Shown one piece after another: positions 26,217-34,856 of a stretch of 64,000 nucleotides of DNA. The notes under the pieces were generated by a model. It did not search any database, had not been told where the DNA came from, and saw only the letters and a list, made by a program, of their open reading frames with translations. The stretch spans positions 1 through 64,000 of the forward strand of contig NZ_FXUL01000029.1 in NCBI RefSeq assembly GCF_900182955.1, given 5' to 3'. Origin of the DNA: Noviherbaspirillum suwonense (GTDB lineage: Bacteria > Pseudomonadota > Gammaproteobacteria > Burkholderiales > Burkholderiaceae_D). Made by a program: the position numbers and the translations under genes. The stretch's first letter is position 1. Each line of letters opens with the position of its first letter.

Positions 26217-27556
26217 GCCTGCGCCATCGCTTGCAGGCAATGCACGACCTGACGCGGCACTACGGTGCGGTGTTCCGCCATTTCTGGGCGTTGCGCGGCA
26301 CGATGCGGACCGACTTTTTCAATCAGCAGGAAGCGGCATTCCTGCCGGCCGGGCTGGCGCTGCAGGAGAGCCCGGCATCGGCCAGCCTGCGCTGGACGGC
26401 CCGGGTGCTGATGGCGCTGGTGGGCGCGCTGCTGCTGTGGTCGGTGCTGGGGAAACTGGACATCATCGTCAATGCCGGCGGCAAGATCATTCCATCGGCG
26501 CGCATCAAGACCATTGCCTCGGTCGACACCGCTGTCGTGCGTTCCCTGCATGCCAGGGAAGGCCAGGTAGTGAAGGCCGGCGAGCTGCTGGTGGAACTCG
26601 ACACCAGCGCGCAGGACGCCGAACGCGACAAGGCCGACGGCGACCGTGCGGCGGCGTTGCTGCAGGCGGCAAGGTCGCAGGCGCTGCTCGACGCCATCGA
26701 GCGGATGCAGCCGCCCTTGCTCGACAAGGTCGCCGCCGCGTCCGGCGCCCAATGGCAGGCGGCGCGGCTGCAAGTGGAAGGCCAGTACCGCCAGTTCCGC
26801 GCACGCCTCGCGCAGATCGACGGCAACATCGCGCGGCATGCCGCGGCGCTGCCGCTGGCGACGCGGCATGCCGAAGACTACCGGGTGCTGGCGCAGCAGC
26901 ACGACGTGGCGCCGCATGCGTGGCTGGAGAAGGAGCAGGCCCGCATCGACCTCGCCGGCCAGCTTGCCGAAGCGCGCCACCAGCGTGCCGCGCTGGTGGC
27001 CGAGACGCGCCGCGAAGCGCTCGACGCAGGGGCTGAGGGCCGCCGGCTCGCGGCCGCCAGCGCGCAGGACGCGCGCCGGGCCAGCGACCACGGCCGGCTG
27101 CTGCGGCTGCTCTCGCCGGTGGACGGCACGGTGCAGCAGCTGGCAATCCACACGGTGGGCGGCGTGGTGCCGGCCGCGCAGCCGCTGATGCAGGTCGTGC
27201 CGCGCGAGGACCAGGTCGAGGTCGAGGCATTCATCGACAACAAGGACGTCGGCTTCGTCCACGAGGGACAGGACGCCGCGGTCAAGATCGACGCCTTCGA
27301 CTACACCCGCTACGGCACGGTGCCCGCGACCGTGACCCATGTCTCGCGCGACGCGATACAGGATGAAAAAAAGGGCCTGATCTACTCGGTCAGGGTGGCC
27401 TTGCGCCAGAACAGCATAGCAGTCGGCGGCAGGCCGGCGGCGCTGTCGGCCGGCATGTCGGCCAGCGTGGAAATACGGACAGGCGAGCGGCGCATCATCG
27501 CCTATGTGCTCTCGCCACTGGTTCAGCATCAGCACGAGGCCCTGCATGAGCGCTAG
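26213..27556 (+). CDS. HlyD-like periplasmic adaptor of the T1SS
   Basis: 447 residues. A cytosolic N-tail of ~60 residues precedes one transmembrane helix at ~62-80 (MALVGALLLWSVLG). Then come a lipoyl-like half (GKIIPSARIKTIASVDTAVVRSL), a long coiled-coil hairpin at ~125-300 rich in Ala, Arg, Gln and Glu, and the closing lipoyl/beta-barrel with SPVDGTVQQLAIHTVGGVV and FDYTRYGTVPATV. Typical length and order for HlyD-family membrane fusion proteins that bridge the ABC transporter and TolC. It overlaps the transporter by 4 bp and the TolC-like gene by 11 bp, so all three are co-translated. Confidence 0.93.
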   Translation: MSLRHRLQAMHDLTRHYGAVFRHFWALRGTMRTDFFNQQEAAFLPAGLALQESPASASLRWTARVLMALVGALLLWSVLGKLDIIVNAGGKIIPSARIKTIASVDTAVVRSLHAREGQVVKAGELLVELDTSAQDAERDKADGDRAAALLQAARSQALLDAIERMQPPLLDKVAAASGAQWQAARLQVEGQYRQFRARLAQIDGNIARHAAALPLATRHAEDYRVLAQQHDVAPHAWLEKEQARIDLAGQLAEARHQRAALVAETRREALDAGAEGRRLAAASAQDARRASDHGRLLRLLSPVDGTVQQLAIHTVGGVVPAAQPLMQVVPREDQVEVEAFIDNKDVGFVHEGQDAAVKIDAFDYTRYGTVPATVTHVSRDAIQDEKKGLIYSVRVALRQNSIAVGGRPAALSAGMSASVEIRTGERRIIAYVLSPLVQHQHEALHER

Positions 27557-28973
27557 ATTCCAGGCCGTGTTCCTTGCGCTGTGCATGAGCGGCAGTGCCT
27601 GCGCCGGCGACCTGATGGACCGGGTATTCATGCCGCTGGCCGATCCCTTGTCCACGCTGCCGCCTGTCATCGTCGATGGCGCCATGCTGCCCGGCGACAC
27701 GACGGCCCATTCCTGCGCTGCCGTCGCTGAAACGCCCGGCGCGCTGACGCTGGCGGCGGCGGTGGACCTGGCGCTTTGCCGCAACCCGCAAATCGCCGGT
27801 GCCTGGGCCGGCATCCGCGTGCAGGCGGCCGGCCTGGGCCAGGCGCAGGCGGCCTACCTGCCGAACGTCTCCGCCAGCGCCGGCCGCCAGCACAGCCGCA
27901 CCAGCCTGTCCGGCGCTGGTTCCGACGCCAGCACCCTCTCCAGCAACCTGATGTCGGTCACGCTGGGCTGGCGCCTGTTCGACTTCGGTGGCCGCGCCGC
28001 CGCCGCCCGTTCGGCGCAGGCACTGCTGGACGCGGCGCTGGCGAGTCACGACGCCAGCTTGCAGGCGGTGCTGGCCGCCGTGGTCCAGTCCTATTTCGAC
28101 GCACAGACCGCCCAGTCCGCATCGCAATCGCGGCAGCGCCAGGAAGCCACGGCAAGCGCGTTGCTGGAGACGGTGTCCCGGCGCGAGCAGCGCGGCGCGG
28201 CGGCGCGCACCGACACCCTGCAGGCAGCCACGGCGCTGGCGCGGGCAAGCCTGGAGCGCAGCCGCGCCGACGGTGCTTTCCGCAAGTCGCTGGCGGCGCT
28301 GGTGGCTGTGATGGGCATGCCGGGCACGACTCGGCTTACCTTGGCGGACGACCTGGCCGACCCGGACGACGCGGTTCGCGGCGAGCTCGACAGCTGGCTG
28401 GCCGAGACGCAGGCACAGCACCCGGCGCTACAGGCCGCGCGCGCACAACTGGCCTCGGCGCAGGAAAATATCGACACTGCCCGCGCCGAAGGCTTGCCGA
28501 GGCTGGACTTCAACACCGCGCACTACCGCAACGGCCGCCCCAACCAGGGCGCGACGCGAAACACGCAGGAAACCGTGGCCGGCGTCACCCTCACCATTCC
28601 CCTGTTCGACGGCTTTTCCCATACCTACAAGGTGCGAGGCGCTGTCGCCCAGGCGGAACGGAAAGAGGCCGACCTGCGCGAACTGGAACAGCAGGTCGCG
28701 ATGGACGTGGCCAAGGCCCTTGCCGACGCCAGCGCCGCGCTGGCCAACCTGGCGGCATCCAAAACACTGCTCGACGCCGCCGAACAGGCCCGCGACTCGG
28801 TCCAGCGCCGATACGACCGCGACGCCGCCGATGTCCGCGACCTGCTCGGCACGCAGGCCAGCGTCGACGAAGCCCAGCAGGAACGCCTGCGCTGCCTGGC
28901 GGACTGGCGTTCGGCAAGGCTGCGGCTGTTGGCTGTGGCGGGGAGGATGGGGAGGTGGGCGCTGGTGAAATGA
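27546..28973 (+). CDS. TolC-like outer-membrane channel of the T1SS
   Basis: 475 residues starting MSARFQAVFLALCMSGSACAG, a Sec signal peptide. An in-frame start at 27504 would add 14 residues ahead of the signal and is less likely. Two homologous OEP repeats are visible, with the signatures LTLAAAVDLALCRNPQIAGAWAGI and LSVTLGWRLFDFGGRAAA in the first and TLTIPLFDGF in the second, joined by long amphipathic helices. It completes the type I secretion machine behind the RTX protein. No other cargo gene is present, so the channel seems dedicated. Confidence 0.92.
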   Translation: MSARFQAVFLALCMSGSACAGDLMDRVFMPLADPLSTLPPVIVDGAMLPGDTTAHSCAAVAETPGALTLAAAVDLALCRNPQIAGAWAGIRVQAAGLGQAQAAYLPNVSASAGRQHSRTSLSGAGSDASTLSSNLMSVTLGWRLFDFGGRAAAARSAQALLDAALASHDASLQAVLAAVVQSYFDAQTAQSASQSRQRQEATASALLETVSRREQRGAAARTDTLQAATALARASLERSRADGAFRKSLAALVAVMGMPGTTRLTLADDLADPDDAVRGELDSWLAETQAQHPALQAARAQLASAQENIDTARAEGLPRLDFNTAHYRNGRPNQGATRNTQETVAGVTLTIPLFDGFSHTYKVRGAVAQAERKEADLRELEQQVAMDVAKALADASAALANLAASKTLLDAAEQARDSVQRRYDRDAADVRDLLGTQASVDEAQQERLRCLADWRSARLRLLAVAGRMGRWALVK

Positions 28974-29145
28974 GCGAGGACAACGCTCGCTACTGGGCGC
29001 CGTCTGTCAGGTGCAATAAGGTCCAGCACGCAAGCTTGCCGCTCGCATCAACGTCACCGATGACGCTGGTGGAGTACTTACTCCGCTGTTGCTATTACTA
29101 TTTCTACTGTTGCTGTTACTACTATCGCTCCCGCAGCCCGAACCG

Positions 29146-29835
29146 CTACACCGCCCTGAAATTCCGCAAGCCATCCACATCCAGTATCGTCACCCCGCCA
29201 TACTCGAGCCGCAGCAATCCCTCCCGTTCCAGCAATTGCAGGGCCTGGTTGGCGCGCTGGCGCGATGTGCTGCACAGGTAGCCGATTTCTTCCTGGGAAA
29301 TCTGCAGCTGGTGGCCGGCTGCCGGGTTCAGGTAAGGATTGAACAGTGCGGCCAGGCAGCGCGCCACCCGGGCGTCGGTTTCCAGCGAACGGTCGTATTC
29401 GACCAGCGAGATGAACAGGCCGAGCCGCGCATTGAGCTGCATCAGCAGGAAACGGTTGAACGGGATGCTGTTGTCCAGCAGCCATTGGAAGGTGGCGCGC
29501 GGCATCAGCGCGATGCGGCTGTCGCGCAATGCCACCACGTCGTATTTCCGGTGCTCGTTGTTGAGCAGCGAGCCTTCGCCGAACCAGCCGCCGGCGAGCA
29601 TGCCGGTGAAGGTGACGGTCTTGCCTTCCGGCGACACGCTGCTCATTTTCAGCAGGCCGTCGGTCACGCCCATCCAGTGCTCGACCGGGTCGCCCTTGCG
29701 GCAGGCGTAGCCGCCGGCGGGGACGAAGCGTTCGACCATGTCCGCCTCGACCCGCGCCATCTGGGCGGCGTCCAGCGAGCGTGCCCACATGGTGCAGGCA
29801 AGGATTTCTCTGAAAGACGGGCTGGATAGGGACAT
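29146..29835 (-). CDS. Crp/Fnr-family transcriptional regulator
   Basis: 229 residues starting MSLSSPSFREILACTMW. The N-terminal cNMP-binding-like beta-roll spans ~20-130 (GVTDGLLKMSSVSPEGKTVTFTG, GGWFGEGSLLNN), followed by the long dimer helix. The winged helix-turn-helix near 170-210 (ISQEEIGYLCSTSRQRANQAL) is of the Crp type. There is no Fnr-like N-terminal cysteine cluster, so it probably senses a small ligand or nothing yet known. It is transcribed divergently from the acyl-CoA synthetase/ABC importer operon, the likely target. A palindrome lies in the shared spacer. Confidence 0.9.
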   Translation of the reverse strand: MSLSSPSFREILACTMWARSLDAAQMARVEADMVERFVPAGGYACRKGDPVEHWMGVTDGLLKMSSVSPEGKTVTFTGMLAGGWFGEGSLLNNEHRKYDVVALRDSRIALMPRATFQWLLDNSIPFNRFLLMQLNARLGLFISLVEYDRSLETDARVARCLAALFNPYLNPAAGHQLQISQEEIGYLCSTSRQRANQALQLLEREGLLRLEYGGVTILDVDGLRNFRAV

Positions 29836-29875
29836 GGTGCGTTGCAATATCAAAAGTCGGGCAAAAGTGGCCAAT

Positions 29876-29891
29876 TGTCTTTTAAATGACA
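29876..29891. promoter_or_regulatory. Candidate operator palindrome in divergent promoter region
   Basis: TGTCTTTTAAATGACA is symmetric at all but one pair (TGTC-n-TTTAAA-n-GACA) and lies between the divergent Crp-family regulator and the acyl-CoA synthetase operon. Length and placement fit a dimeric Crp/Fnr-type site, although the half-sites are not the classic TGTGA or TTGAT. Confidence 0.45.
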
Positions 29892-30027
29892 GCCGGATGG
29901 CTGCGGGCGAGCCTATTATCATCCCATAAAAAAATTTGGCGTCATCCATCCGCTGCCTAGCCCTGTCCGCAAGGCTGCAGCGGACCGGATAGACCGAACA
30001 CACGGACCATATCGATAAAGGATGGCC

Positions 30028-32013
30028 ATGTTGGAGACAAGACAGGACGCCGCGGCGGATACCTTTCCGCGGCTGCTGCTGCAGCATGCGCGCTTGCGGC
30101 CGCAGCAACCGGCCTTTCGCGAGAAGGATCTCGGCATCTGGCAGACCACGAGCTGGTCGCAGGTGGCTGATGAAGTGCGGGCGCTGGCCTGCGGGCTGGC
30201 CGCCCTGGGTTTCAGGCGCGGAATGAATCTGGCCATCGTCGGCGACAACAGGCCGCGCCTGTACTGGGCGATGTCGGCTGCCCAGTGCCTGGGCGGCGTG
30301 CCGGTGCCGCTGTACCAGGACGCGCCGGCGGCCGACATGGCCTTCGTGCTGGACAATGCCGAGATCGACTTCACGGTGGTGGAGGACCAGGAACAGGTTG
30401 ACAAGCTGCTGGAGATCAAGCAGACCGTGCCGCGCCTGTCGCACATCGTCTACGACGACGAACGCGGCATGCGCCACTATGCGCAGCCCGAGCTGTGCGC
30501 CTATGAAAAGCTGCAGCGGATCGGCCGCGAGTACGACCGCGCCCACCCGGACTTCTTCCAGGGGGAAATCGACAAGGGCAGCGCCGCCGACGTCGCCGTC
30601 ATCCTCTACACCTCCGGCACCACCGGCAAGCCCAAGGGCGTCTGCCATACCCACGCGGCGATGATCGCGACCGCCCAGGTGCTGACCGAGTTCGACCATC
30701 TCGACGACCACAACGACGTGCTGTGCTACCTGCCGCTGGCCTGGGTCGGCGACTTCCTGTACTCGTTCGCGATGTCCCATGTCGGCGGCTTCTGCCTGAA
30801 CTGCCCGGAGTCGCCGGCCACGGTGATGACCGACCTGCGCGAGATCGGGCCAACCTATTATTTCGGGCCGCCGCGGGTGTACGAAAACATCCTGACCCAG
30901 GTGATGATCCGGATCGAGGACGCCAGCTGGATCAAGCGCCGGATGTTCCACGCGGCGATGAAGCTGGCGCGCCGGGTGGGCATCCGCATCCTCGACGGCC
31001 ATGGCAATGTGTCGCTGGCCGACCGCGCCGCCTACCTGCTGGGCGAGCTGCTGGTCTACGGCCCGCTGAAGAACGTGCTGGGCATGTCCCGCATCCGCAC
31101 CGCCTATACCGGCGGCGAGGCGATCGGCCCCGACCTGTTCGACTTCTACCGCTCCATCGGCATCAACCTGAAGCAGCTGTACGGCATGACCGAGACCTGC
31201 GTCACGGTCTGCATGCAGGCCTCGGGCGACGTGCGGCTCGACACCGTGGGCAAGCCCATGCCCGGCGTGGAAGTGCGCATCGCCGACAACGGCGAGGTGC
31301 TGGTGCGCTCGCCCGGCCTGATGCAGGGCTACTGGAAGCGGCCCGACGCGACCGCCGAGGCGATCGACGCGGCCGGCTATTTCCATACTGGCGACGCCGG
31401 CTTCTTCGATACCGGCGGCCACCTGAAAATCATCGACCGGGCCAAGGATGTCGGCAAGATGGCGGACGGCACGCTGTTCGCGCCCAAGTACATCGAGAAC
31501 AAGCTGAAATTCTTCCCCTTCATCAAGGAGGCGGTGGCCTTCGGCAACGAGCGCGACCGCTGCATGGCCTTCATCAACATCGACATGGATGCGGTCGGCA
31601 ACTGGGCAGAGCGGCGCGGCCTGGCCTACAGCGGCTATACCGACCTGGCCGCGCAGCCGGCGGTCTACGACCTGATCGCCGACTGCGTCGCCAGGGTCAA
31701 CGCCGACCTCGCCGCCGACGCGCTGCTGGCCAACTCGCAGGTGCACCGCTTCCTGATCCTGCACAAGGAACTGGATCCGGACGACGACGAGCTGACCCGC
31801 ACCCGCAAGGTGCGGCGCGGCTTCATCGCGGAGAAATACGCGGTGCTGATCGAGGCGCTGTATGCGGGACGGGAATCGCAGTACATCGAGACCCAGGTCC
31901 GCTTCGAGGATGGCCGCCGGGGCACGGTCAGCGCCGATCTGAAGATACGCGACGTCAAGCCGTCCATGGCCGCGAAGCCCGCTGCCCGGCCCGCGGTGAA
32001 GGAGGCGGCATGA
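30028..32013 (+). CDS. AMP-dependent acyl-CoA synthetase (long-chain type)
   Basis: 661 residues starting MLETRQDAAADTF; the AAAGGA ribosome site fits the ATG at 30028 better than the one at 30022. The ANL-superfamily P-loop YTSGTTGKPKG spans 194-204. Then come YFGPPRVYEN, the A5 motif YGMTETC, and the hinge region YFHTGDAGFFDTGGHLKIIDRAKD. It resembles long-chain/very-long-chain fatty acid CoA ligases encoded beside branched-chain-type ABC importers. It converts an imported carboxylate to its CoA thioester. The TGA stop overlaps the ATG of the next gene, with its ribosome site GGAGG in the last codons. Confidence 0.92.
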   Translation: MLETRQDAAADTFPRLLLQHARLRPQQPAFREKDLGIWQTTSWSQVADEVRALACGLAALGFRRGMNLAIVGDNRPRLYWAMSAAQCLGGVPVPLYQDAPAADMAFVLDNAEIDFTVVEDQEQVDKLLEIKQTVPRLSHIVYDDERGMRHYAQPELCAYEKLQRIGREYDRAHPDFFQGEIDKGSAADVAVILYTSGTTGKPKGVCHTHAAMIATAQVLTEFDHLDDHNDVLCYLPLAWVGDFLYSFAMSHVGGFCLNCPESPATVMTDLREIGPTYYFGPPRVYENILTQVMIRIEDASWIKRRMFHAAMKLARRVGIRILDGHGNVSLADRAAYLLGELLVYGPLKNVLGMSRIRTAYTGGEAIGPDLFDFYRSIGINLKQLYGMTETCVTVCMQASGDVRLDTVGKPMPGVEVRIADNGEVLVRSPGLMQGYWKRPDATAEAIDAAGYFHTGDAGFFDTGGHLKIIDRAKDVGKMADGTLFAPKYIENKLKFFPFIKEAVAFGNERDRCMAFINIDMDAVGNWAERRGLAYSGYTDLAAQPAVYDLIADCVARVNADLAADALLANSQVHRFLILHKELDPDDDELTRTRKVRRGFIAEKYAVLIEALYAGRESQYIETQVRFEDGRRGTVSADLKIRDVKPSMAAKPAARPAVKEAA

Positions 32014-32831
32014 GCGCCGTCCTGCAGGAAACCGGCGTGCCGCCGGCGACGGCGCGCCGCACCGGCGAGGTGATCCTCGACCTGAAAAAAATCTCGCTGT
32101 CCTTCGGCGGCGTCAAGGCGCTGACGGACATTTCATTCGATGTGCGCGAGCATGAGATCCGCGCCATCATCGGCCCCAACGGCGCCGGCAAGAGCTCGAT
32201 GCTCAACGTCATCAACGGCGTCTACCATCCGCAGCAGGGCGAGATCGTCTACCGCGGCGTGCCGCGGCGCGGCATGAACACCTATGACGCGGCCAGGAGC
32301 GGCATTGCCCGCACCTTCCAGAACATCGCGCTGTTCAAGGGCATGACGGTGCTGGACAACATCATGACCGGCCGCAACCTGAAGATGAAGTCCAACTTCC
32401 TGCTGCAGGCGCTCTACTGGGGGCCGGCGCAGCGCGAGGAAATGGCGCACCGGCGCGAGGTGGAGAAGGTGATCGACTTCCTGGAGATCCAGCATATCCG
32501 CAAGACGCCGGTGGGCCGCCTGCCCTACGGCCTGCAGAAGCGGGTCGAGCTGGGGCGCGCCCTGGCCGCGCAGCCCGAGATCCTGCTGCTGGACGAGCCG
32601 ATGGCCGGCATGAACGTGGAAGAGAAGCAGGACATGTGCCGCTTCATCCTCGACGTCAACGACCAGTTCGGCACCACCATCGTGCTGATCGAGCATGACA
32701 TGGGCGTGGTGATGGACATCTCCGACCGCGTGGTGGTGCTGGACTACGGCCGCAAGATCGCCGACGGCACGCCCGACGAGGTCCGTTCCAGCCAGGACGT
32801 GATCAATGCCTACCTGGGCGTGGCCCACTGA
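32010..32831 (+). CDS. livG: Branched-chain-type ABC importer ATPase LivG
   Basis: 273 residues. Walker A GPNGAGKSS at 55-63, Walker B EILLLDEPMAGMN, and the switch His in VLIEHDMGVVMDISD. The C-terminal ending GTPDEVRSSQDVINAYLG is the LivG extension that distinguishes it from LivF. It powers uptake through LivH/LivM. The linkage to CoA ligases on both sides argues for a carboxylic acid substrate (aromatic, dicarboxylic or fatty acid) rather than leucine, but this is inferred from context only. Confidence 0.92.
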   Translation: MSAVLQETGVPPATARRTGEVILDLKKISLSFGGVKALTDISFDVREHEIRAIIGPNGAGKSSMLNVINGVYHPQQGEIVYRGVPRRGMNTYDAARSGIARTFQNIALFKGMTVLDNIMTGRNLKMKSNFLLQALYWGPAQREEMAHRREVEKVIDFLEIQHIRKTPVGRLPYGLQKRVELGRALAAQPEILLLDEPMAGMNVEEKQDMCRFILDVNDQFGTTIVLIEHDMGVVMDISDRVVVLDYGRKIADGTPDEVRSSQDVINAYLGVAH

Positions 32832-32847
32832 ACCCGGAGCGCAGCGT

Positions 32848-33744
32848 ATGAATTTCTTTTTTGAAGTGCTGATAGGCGGCCTGCTGTCGGGCGTGATGTA
32901 TGCGTTGGTGGCGCTGGGCTTCGTGCTGATCTACAAGGCATCCGGCGTGTTCAACTTCGCGCAGGGGGCGATGGTGTTCTTCGCCGCGCTGACCTGCGTG
33001 TCCATCGTCAACCGCTTCGGCCTGTCGCTGTGGTTCGCCGTGCCGATCACGATGGCGGTGATGGTGCTGCTGGGCCTGGCCATCGAGCGGGTGGTGCTGC
33101 GCCCGCTGGTGAACCAGCCGGAAATCACGCTGTTCATGGCCACCATCGGCCTGGCCTTCTTCATCGAGGGCCTGGCCCAGATGCTGTGGGGCGCTCAGGT
33201 GCAGCGGCTGGACCTGGGCATCGAGGACGTGCCGATGGAGTCGCTGCTCAACACCTTCAACATCGTCGTCTCGCGCTTCGACGTGATGGCGGCCTGCATC
33301 TGCGGCGTGCTGGTGGCCGGCCTGGCCTTCTTCTTCTCGAAAACCAAGATTGGCCGGGCGCTGCGCGCGGTCGCCGACGACCACCAGGCGGCGCTCGCGG
33401 TGGGCATACCGCTGCAGCATATCTGGGCCATCGTCTGGTCCGTGGCCGGCTTCGTCGCGCTGGTGGCCGGCATGCTGTGGGGCGCGCGCAATGGCGTCCA
33501 GTTCTCGCTGACCTTCATTGCGCTGAAAGCGCTGCCGGTGCTGATCCTCGGCGGCTTCACCTCGGTGCCGGGCGCGATCGTCGGCGGCCTCATCATCGGC
33601 GCCTCCGAGAAACTGGCCGAGGTGTATATCGGCCCGATGGTCGGCGGCGGCATCGAGGGCTGGTTCCCCTATGTGCTGGCGCTGCTGTTCCTGCTGGTGC
33701 GGCCCGAGGGCCTGTTCGGCGAACGCATCATCCGGAGGATCTGA
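32848..33744 (+). CDS. livH: Branched-chain-type ABC importer permease LivH
   Basis: 298 residues starting MNFFFEVLIGGLLSGVMYAL; the longer frame from 32806 is not supported. About eight transmembrane helices are visible. Family signatures are LIYKASGVFNFAQGAMVFFAAL near the N-terminus and ALRAVADDHQAALAVGI in the cytosolic coupling loop. It ends 2 bases before the livM start, within one transcript. Confidence 0.92.
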   Translation: MNFFFEVLIGGLLSGVMYALVALGFVLIYKASGVFNFAQGAMVFFAALTCVSIVNRFGLSLWFAVPITMAVMVLLGLAIERVVLRPLVNQPEITLFMATIGLAFFIEGLAQMLWGAQVQRLDLGIEDVPMESLLNTFNIVVSRFDVMAACICGVLVAGLAFFFSKTKIGRALRAVADDHQAALAVGIPLQHIWAIVWSVAGFVALVAGMLWGARNGVQFSLTFIALKALPVLILGGFTSVPGAIVGGLIIGASEKLAEVYIGPMVGGGIEGWFPYVLALLFLLVRPEGLFGERIIRRI

Positions 33745-33746
33745 CC

Positions 33747-34805
33747 ATGTACTACCGCGAAGCAGGACAGTTCAAGACCTCCTATGCCGCTGACAGCCGC
33801 ATCTTCACCATCCGCCAGGACCGCACCGGCATGCTGCTGCTGTGCCTGGTCGCCTTCGTGCTGGTGCCGCTGTGGGCGTCGCCCTACACCTTCTCGGCGA
33901 TCCTGATCCCCTTCCTGATCTTTTCGCTGGCGGCGCTGGGCCTGAACATCCTCACCGGCTATGCCGGCCAGCTGTCTCTGGGCTCGGCCGCCTTCATGGC
34001 GGTGGGCGCATTCGCGTCCTACAACTTCGTGCTGCGCATTCCCGGCATACCGGTGCTGCTGGCCTTCGTGCTGGGCGGCCTGTGCGCGGCGCTGGTGGGC
34101 ATCGCGTTCGGCCTGCCGTCGCTGCGCATCCGCGGCTTCTACCTGGCCGCGGCCACGCTGGCGACGCAGTTCTTCGTGGTCTGGTGCATGACCAAGATAC
34201 CGTGGCTGACCAACTACAGCAGCTCCGGCGTCATCACTGCGCAGCAGATCGTGATCTTCGGCTACCAGTTCATCACGCCGGCCAGCAAATACCTGCTGAC
34301 GCTCGCCATCGTCAGCGCGATGGCGCTGCTGGCCAAGAACATGGTGCGCTCCAATGTCGGCCGCTCGTGGATGGCGGTGCGCGACATGGACGTCGCCGCC
34401 GAGGTGATCGGCATCCGGCTGATGCGCACCAAGCTGCTGGCCTTCGCGGTCAGCTCCTTCTACTGCGGCGTCGCCGGCGCGCTGTATGCGTATGCCTACC
34501 TCGGCACGGTCGAGCCGGAAGCCTACAACCTCGACCTGTCGTTCCGCATCCTGTTCATGATCATTATCGGCGGCGTCGGCTCCATCCTCGGCTCCTTCCT
34601 CGGCGCGGCCTTCATCGTGCTGCTGCCGATCCTGCTGAACGTGATTGCGCATGCGCTGTCGCTGCCGACCTCGGTGGCGTCCAACCTGGAGCTGATGGTG
34701 TTCGGCGCGCTGATCATCTTCTTCCTGATCGTCGAGCCGCACGGCCTTGCCCGGCTGTGGCAGATCGCCAAGGAGAAGCTGAGGCTGTGGCCGTTCCCGC
34801 ATTGA
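33747..34805 (+). CDS. livM: Branched-chain-type ABC importer permease LivM
   Basis: 352 residues starting MYYREAGQFKTSYAADSRIF, with a GGAGG ribosome site within the end of livH. A ~30-residue cytosolic N-tail precedes about ten membrane helices. Signatures are ALGLNILTGYAGQLSLGSAAFMAVGAF and the coupling helix SWMAVRDMDVAAEVIGI. It pairs with LivH to form the pore. The C-terminal end is basic, typical for LivM without a fused ATPase. Confidence 0.92.
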   Translation: MYYREAGQFKTSYAADSRIFTIRQDRTGMLLLCLVAFVLVPLWASPYTFSAILIPFLIFSLAALGLNILTGYAGQLSLGSAAFMAVGAFASYNFVLRIPGIPVLLAFVLGGLCAALVGIAFGLPSLRIRGFYLAAATLATQFFVVWCMTKIPWLTNYSSSGVITAQQIVIFGYQFITPASKYLLTLAIVSAMALLAKNMVRSNVGRSWMAVRDMDVAAEVIGIRLMRTKLLAFAVSSFYCGVAGALYAYAYLGTVEPEAYNLDLSFRILFMIIIGGVGSILGSFLGAAFIVLLPILLNVIAHALSLPTSVASNLELMVFGALIIFFLIVEPHGLARLWQIAKEKLRLWPFPH

Positions 34806-34856
34806 ACATGCCTGTCTTGCAAAGCGTTTGACCATAACAACCAAGGAGAAGAGACG

